Below are positions 57,120 to 64,000 of a stretch of 64,000 bases of DNA, one piece after another. The DNA comes from Hanleya hanleyi (Eukaryota; Mollusca; Polyplacophora; Lepidopleurida; Hanleyidae). The stretch is taken from the NCBI GenBank assembly GCA_036873755.1, contig JAVTVY010025318.1:1-64000 (forward strand). Reading direction: 5' to 3'. The notes beneath the pieces are model-generated. The model ran no database searches. It was not told the DNA's origin and worked only from the letters and a program-made list of their open reading frames with translations. A program made the position numbers and the translations under genes. Position 1 is the stretch's first letter, and every line of letters begins with the position of its first letter.

Positions 57120-60100
57120 GTGAGACGTATATTACTGCACGAGTGTGTATTGTGCTCTAATGGAATGCAGGGAATTACCAGTCTAGTTGTCTGATGTAGA
57201 GCTGTGACAAGTACTCAAACAGTGACAGTTTGCCCAGATACTCACCGTGAGTCGATCAGCACAGGTGTGACAATTTTCCTGTCTAACAAGTTGTAGCAAA
57301 TTAAGGTAAGTTTAAATCAGATTAAAATTAATATAATGAATTCTCTTTGTGAAAAAGATATATGGAATACGTAGGTTTGTGAGTAGGTACTATTTGGCAG
57401 GTTGCAAAATGTACTTTGTAACAGAATTCAATAGGAATATTAGAATAATTCCTAAAAATGTATAGCCGGAATTTTTTTTGATCTGATTTCTAGCGTTTCA
57501 TTTTCCCCCAAAATTCAAGTTTTCAAATCGTATTTCTCGAATAGTATTCATGCTACGCTTGTGAAATTTGGCAAGTCTGGTATTTACGTTGTGGTCTAGT
57601 CAACGACATCTCAGTTTTCATAAGTTCAGCTTGGTTTTTTAGTTATTCAACTTTTAAGGTAGAAAGTTGTAAAATAATCGATTTTTGTCAATTCATTATA
57701 GTTAAAATACTAGACAGAAATTTTAAAAAAACCTGAGACGCCGTTTACTAGCTTTACTAGTTCTAGTTGTCTTTGATCAAGGTATACCATCAAATTGGAA
57801 ATATGTTTTATACTTTTCATGAAATTTCAATTGAAAACTGGAGGCTAATGTTTTCATTTCATTTTTATCGAGCCCATAGCCTTTGCTGTGGGAAGCTCAA
57901 TATAGGGATCTAAATGATGTCTGTACATGTCCCTGTCCGAAAAAGTTGTTAAATCTTTAGACTTAGAAAACGTCTCCTGTCCACAGCTTCTCGGCCTCAC
58001 CCGACTCCCCCCAGTTCTCATATATTCCGGGTGTTTACATGATGCTACACTTATTCAAACTATGTACTACCATCGGGAGGATGTCCCCAGTCCTGGGGCA
58101 CCAACTATTAAAGATTTGGACTACGGAAGGTTAACCTTTTTTCGAAGCTTCACAGCCTCATGTGATACTAAGGTATGAGATGTAGTATACATTGCTTTGT
58201 CACATACACATGCTGTGTCAACTACAAAATATTCCTTTATAGTAATTACTAATAGATTGTTGCCATTTTATTTCAGAAGTACAATACGAAATAAACGACG
58301 AACCCTTGGTAGTATTGAATTTCGTGTCGCCATAAGTCAAGGACAACATTTCCTTCAATTTAGCTATCAAATCATTCTATTTCACGTCATATAATGTACC
58401 CTAAAGCTTTTGCACGAATCATATTTATGTCCACACATTGAACTTATTATGTTAATTAAATCTGAGTTCCGAAAGTTTGGATGCACACTCTGCATGATCA
58501 ATTTCCTGAATTGAATTGAATTTCTAGCTTTGCGGTTCCTCAAACTGGCAGATGGTGGCTTGTAGCTGTCAGTGTGGCTGTTTCATGTGCAGGGAACTTT
58601 CCATGGCCTTCATGTCAGAAAACTTACATAATATTGTGACATTGGAGATTTCTTCTTGGTTTATGAGGTAGCTTTTTGATGTTTTCTGTGCATGAGACAT
58701 CATTATAGTATGGGGAATGTACTGTGCAGGCCATTTCTTGGTGATCAATTACTATTCTGTTGTACATATTCAAATAAATGGGAATATCTGCATAAAGTTT
58801 GTGGTACATGTAAATGTGTACCATTTATATGGTCTTACATGAAGTTTAGCGATATGCCTGTCTTGGCACACTGGCTCACCTTTGAAAGTGTCATGGTTAG
58901 TATGTAAATGAGACTGCCACTTCTCTTTGAGCATCACAGGACCTCTTTTGTGTTACTTGGTGCCGAGCCCCACCCCCTATCTCCTAAACTAAGCCTCGCC
59001 CGATCGCATACCCTCATACATTTCAGATTACACTACCCTTGGGAGTATATCCCCACCACAGGCACCAAGCCCCACCCTCTATCTCCAAAATTGACTCTCA
59101 CCCAACCCTCGTATATTGCGTTCGAGCTTATGTATTCAATACATCTTTGCAGAAAGTCTAAATTTGTGTGTAGTCTGCAATGTTGGTATAATTCTGCCAC
59201 TCCTCTTGAACTGCGACCCAAAAGGGGCTCGATTTATCAAGCGGAGCCACACGTTTTAAATTTTGAATATTTGCTACACGATAGTAGCAGTAGTTATGTA
59301 AATTACAATGAATTCCTCAGGACATACGCCTTCATGATATATATATATACATTATCATTGTTATGTTGAATGTCTATGCTACAGAAGACAAATTATCAAG
59401 GAGTGTACAAAAATATCTCTTGGGGGTTACGTTTCCTTCAGATTATGGTATTATTTCATGTTTCGAATTTTGAAAGTATCTCAGACTGGATATAGTCTTC
59501 ATTCGAAAGCTTGTCCTCCCTTCAGCGAATTTCCAATTGTCCGTAGTTATATCAGTATATGCCTTCCGGACTTGTAGACTTTGTTCGTCTGGATTTGGGC
59601 TATTCTGCTGAAGGCTTTTGAGCAGAGCCAACACTTGTCACATTATCCGTTAAAGGCTCGAGGTAAGTCTTGAGAAATTGGGGGGAATCAATAAATCTCA
59701 AACAGAGAAAGAAATGTGTTTCTCCATGGTGTTCGGAATATAATGGACTTTCCGCCCTTTAAATACAGTGATCGTCTTAATTTTTAGTGTTATACAACAC
59801 GGTTTTCTTTCTCACCAGCAGTCGTCTTTCTAAATCTAAAAAATGATGTTTGCATGATTTACGCGTGGGGTTCCTATACGAGCCGGACAAAACGCACTGA
59901 TCCCCATCGCGATCAGCTCCTAAAGCATTACCATCGCCTTCGTGGAAAAAGTTGGGGTGTTGGGATGGCACGAATCGATTCGACGAGTTAGACATTCAAA
60001 GTCAGCGCAGGTGAGATGCACTCTAAGTAGTTTTTGGTATATATTTTTTAATTGGACACAAATGTGTTCGTCTTTGTTTGGGGAGCTAATTTGAAAACGT

Positions 60101-63100
60101 GTGGAAAAAAAATTCATCTCATAAATCTTAATGGGTGAAACCATGCATATAGAAATTCACGTTTTACAATGGCATACGCAACATGTTGCTCCACCTGAAC
60201 TATGTAGTTGATAGCGATGGTGATATATCTAAACAATGGTTCAGAATATATCATCTCACCCTTCGCATTTTTACGAGACATGCTCAAATTTAGAGTAATA
60301 AACCGTTTAATCTCTTTCGCCTCTTTGATCTATGTAGTTATCAGATCACTTATGGGGGGGTCATTATCTGTAAGGAGGCATGTGTGCTCATACACATCTT
60401 TGTTTCATATCTTAATAGGCGTAAAATGTTAATGCAACATGCCTGTTCATGTTTTTGACTTAATCTGACTTGTCTAATGCAAGATTCACATTGTATTTGA
60501 CAATCTGGAAAATAATACAAGAATTTAGATCTTGTGTGTTAATGCAATACGCATGTACATGTATTTGATTTAATCTGACTTGTCTAATGCAAGATTCACA
60601 TTGTCTTTGACGATCTGGACAATACTACAAAATGTAGATCTTGGCGGCCCTATTGTCTTTACGTTAGAAATAAAGTTGTGAAAATCTATACTTTTCACAT
60701 AACATGTGAAATAAAGTTGCAGAATGTCGCCTGCCGAAATGACGGTTAAGTTTTTTGTGTATATGTAACCATGAGAATGAAAACAATTCCGGAGCAAAGC
60801 ATTTTTAAATAGGAAAAGTGTCTAAGAAGGTTCGATCACAAGACATTTCAAAATTAAAACAGGTGACCATATCTATAAGCAAGCCAGTGTCTGCAGTTTC
60901 AGAACGAGCAGAATAGATTAATAGCTGAGCTTTTTACCACATATGTCAAATTCCAACCTTCCTGCCTACTAACCATACAAACAAACTTTCGGAATGGTAG
61001 GCCGTGATGGTTCTCAGAAATGTGTGCGATACAGTGATAGATTTTTGTAGCAGGTTGTAGGATGAGCAAACCCATGCCAACGTATCCCTGTGTGACCAGG
61101 TTTTCATCTACCTGGTATTTTGGTTGAAGCATTTTTGTAACTCTGGAATCTCAGTATCTACATATCCACATATCTCCACCCACTGGGGCATTTCCCGTTA
61201 CCATGGGCGGGTATTCCTCACCATGCTTCTACCCATCCCCGGAGGTGACGGGGTGGGAGATCCTAGTCTTTTCTACCTACCAGAAGGGTCGTCTAGAGGA
61301 ATGACGGACCTACAACTCGTTCTACCTTTGGAGGCAGCGAATCTCTCCCCAATAGTAGGGGTGAGCGATCACTTGTAGTCAGTGGTGGGAAGATAGGACA
61401 GCGCCATCAGACAAGAAGCTAAGGTACCCCACACGCTGCTATTTCATTATTCCAAGGACTACGGGTTTTTTCTCGAAAGTTGCGCCGATTACTTCGATTG
61501 TGGAAACTTACTGAGGTTTACATATTGTCTCGAGAATCATTTGCGAAACTATCAGAGTGGAAGAAAATATATTTATGGACCACAAAATGTAAAAGATGGC
61601 TCAAAATAGAGAAAGATGGAACAGGGTAGGGATGTTGGTGTGCGGTGGGTGTGACGACGCGTTAGATGTATCTCCACTTTTTGTCTTTATGATCCGGCAC
61701 ATTTCATGAAGTGTCACGTTGTTGGCATTCGTGAATACACCAAATATTACATTCCACTGGGATTCGCGATTACGGTTGAATCTGAGTGGAACTCTATTTT
61801 CCTGCCACTGGTAAAATGGTGGAATGAGTAGGCTTTACATTGTTTCTCCACTACGAGTGATCATAACGACCGCACAAAGCTTAAGAAAGTATTTTTGAAG
61901 GCTGTATTGTTCCCTGTTTTAAATACATTAGTATATATTGTAACAGATCAGTATGATTATATATCCGTTACGAGTTACACAAATAAATTTAAAATTTAAC
62001 GTTACTCGGCATGATCATATACATGTACGTATATTTTATAGTCTGATTGAAGGGGAATTTACTAAATTATCTACACTATATCTACAAATAACTTGACACT
62101 AACATACATTTGTCCATATATTAAGGTACATTATGTACATAATTTAGCCCAATAAGCTTTTGTCAGTTTTTGCCCAATTAGAACATGTATTGCAAAAATG
62201 GAGAAAAAAGTTCCCGAAATGTCGTGCCTTTAACGTTGTGCCGAAATGTTGTGTGCCGAAGTATTGCTCACCGAAAACTAGCGTGCCGAAAGGTCGCAGA
62301 TCCAGTCTTATCACAGCAACCTGCTTAGGAGAACCTGTCTCTCCTTACCTCTCTAAATCCCCGTAAGTTTCCGCACATCCTGCACAAATTGGATACTATA
62401 CGACTTTCGATTTTGTCCAGAATATTAACGTCATCTCACCGTCATCCCCTTGATTCTTTTCCATCTAATTTCTGTGTGAGGCTATCAGCTGGTCCTTCAA
62501 CTAAGTCCTCTTTGTCCTGTATCTTTCCCAGTATAACACGACATGCTTAATATCCTCCAGCACCCCACATATGTTTCACATCTTTTCTCTTCTAGTCCTC
62601 GCATCATCCTACTCCTTGTGGCCAATGATCATGTCCTAGCCTTCTCCAACCAAGCGAAATCACCGACCCAGTCCGTATATCCCTGTCCATTGACTCACTT
62701 TCTCTCTGTGTACGGCAAACGATGATTAGATGTCATCGCATCCCTTCACTCTTCAACCCACCTGTCATCCACTTTAACAGCAACCACTTTCTTACGCTCT
62801 ATCTCCTTACTTCCATACAGATCTGTTAGGTCAACATCATATTTTGTGCTGATCATTTCTACTTCCTTGAACCATCCCGTCTGTTTGTCTGATTTGCGAC
62901 ATTCTTCCCGTGTAATATTTGTTCATCTGCTTCCCTTCATTCTAACGAGACGCCTATAGTAGATTAGCTTCAATATTTCTACTTCCTTAGCCATTTTGTT
63001 CCCCCCATGTTCTCCATAGTTAATGTCTATTGCAGTCATTCGATTTACTCCTAGCATCCACCTCCATGCCTGTAGATTCATCACGTCCGAAAGGCTAAGG

Positions 63101-63240
63101 CCAATGTTTGCTTATCTAGTTCCACTATATTCTTCACACATATTTCGATTACATGTGTTGATACTTATGGCCTTGACTATCTCCAACATTCTCCTTGCCT
63201 TTGCTACCATCTCTGGCTTTTGCACACTGAAAATCTTTCC
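57120..63240. other. Intergenic with scattered repeats, no gene seen
   Basis: Contains copies of the repeat family of 63,249 onward (57,865-58,140; 58,960-59,110), a near-duplicate pair (60,460-60,540 and 60,555-60,630; TTTAATCTGACTTGTCTAATG), a molluscan-type repeat at 61,820-61,870, and pyrimidine-rich DNA at 62,330-63,200. No ORF has protein-like character. Confidence 0.4.
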
Positions 63241-63248
63241 TTTCAACT

Positions 63249-64000
63249 TCATTTTTATCGAGCCCGTAGCTTTAGCTGCGGAAAGCTCGATATAGGTGCC
63301 ACAATGATGTCCGTCTGTCTATCTGTCTGTCTATCTGTCTATCTGTCTGTCTATCTGTCTATTTGTCTGTCTATCTGTCTATCAGCATTGAGGAGCAAGT
63401 AAATGTAAAGTTTTGGAATCGGCCTCACCCTATGTCTCCTGAACTAAGGCCCCTCGAACCCTCATATATTTCGGATGCGTCCATCAGGCTACACCTCTTC
63501 ATCTCATCCACTACCCTTGGGAAGCATGTCTCCACCCCTGGGGAACCGAGCCCCACCCTCTATCTCATAAATAAAGCTTCGCCCGACCCCATACCCTCAT
63601 ACAGTCCAGGAGCTTAGATCATGTTACACTTATTCAACCCACCCACTACCCTCTGGAAGCTTGCCCCCACCCCTAGAGCACCGAGCCCCACCCTCAACCT
63701 CCTAAACTAAGCTTCGCCCGATCCCGTACCCTCATACAGTCCAGGAACTTAGATCATGCTACACTTATTCAACTCATCCACTACCCTCGGAGAGCATGTC
63801 CCCACCCCTGGGGCACTGAGCCTCAACCTCTATCTCTCAAACTAAGCTTCGCCCAACCGCATACCCTCATATAGACTGGGAGCTTAGATCATGCTATACA
63901 TATTCAACCTATCCACTACCTTCGGGGAGCATGTCCCCACCCCTGGGGCACCGAACCACACCCTCTATCTCTTGAACTAAGCTTCGCCCGACGCCATACC
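63249..64000. repeat. Tandem/interspersed repeat family, continuing past the edge
   Basis: Starts ATTTTTATCGAGCCCGTAGC as at 57,865, then a (CTGT/CTAT)n microsatellite at 63,309-63,385, then units of roughly 125-135 bp with CCGAGCCCCACCCTCTATCTC, AAGCTTCGCCCGA and CATACCCTCATA near 63,550, 63,680, 63,810 and 63,945. Runs out of the window. Confidence 0.75.

Overview
This is eukaryotic genomic DNA, most likely from a mollusc or another lophotrochozoan. The evidence is one intron-split host gene with clean GT-AG junctions (an evectin / PLEKHB-type PH-domain protein, 23.9-29.7 kb), AT-rich introns, many short interspersed and tandem repeats, and a tRNA-derived SINE. The taxon is inferred from general repeat and gene character. 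No alignment was possible.

The window is dominated by mobile, virus-derived DNA. At 0-4.7 kb are two related small elements (A, cut by the left edge, and B, 1,087-4,680). B has inverted repeats of about 390 bp that carry CRE-like and TATA promoter sequence firing inward. It encodes a RING-finger protein (+) and an unrecognised Pro/Glu-rich protein (-), and each mRNA ends in a histone-type 3' stem-loop. At 5.1-14.9 kb (+) lies element C, a decaying integrated adintovirus/Polinton-like element: PC4-like genes, chromodomain integrase, Thr-rich membrane protein, packaging ATPase, pX-like protein, a Pro-rich conserved protein, penton, pVI-like protein and a truncated major capsid gene. The capsid gene is fused to a second, different ATPase lineage and a C2H2 gene.

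At 38.3-50.9 kb (-) lies element D, a relative of C in opposite orientation and bounded by inverted repeats. It is nearly complete in gene order: four-module PC4-like protein, tail-anchored protein, two short PC4-like proteins, integrase, membrane protein, ATPase, pX, Pro-rich protein, penton, pVI, major capsid, adenain-type protease. It carries many inactivating lesions, including a SINE in the capsid gene with a 13-bp target duplication, an in-frame stop before the protease catalytic Cys, and frameshifts in penton, capsid and integrase. No DNA polymerase gene lies between its inverted repeats. A small degraded family-B polymerase relic lies separately near 56.8 kb.

Between these lie other mobile elements: a 2.5-kb element with 27-bp inverted termini (15.2-17.7 kb), a 3-kb nested fold-back element with a PHD-finger ORF (19-22 kb), a fold-back MITE (24 kb), and a Kolobok-like TTAA/THAP element inside intron 4 of the host gene (27.5-29.4 kb). 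There are also satellites of 29, 97, about 148, about 155 and about 172 bp. In the viral elements most genes or gene blocks have a TATA box, often embedded in the end of the preceding ORF. The capsid block reads as an overlapping chain (TAATG junctions), which suggests polycistronic late mRNAs with termination-reinitiation. The PC4-like proteins are the most distinctive cargo: tandem copies of a beta-sheet-plus-helix module resembling the single-stranded-DNA-binding domain of PC4/SUB1, possibly serving replication or transcription in the absence of an encoded polymerase.
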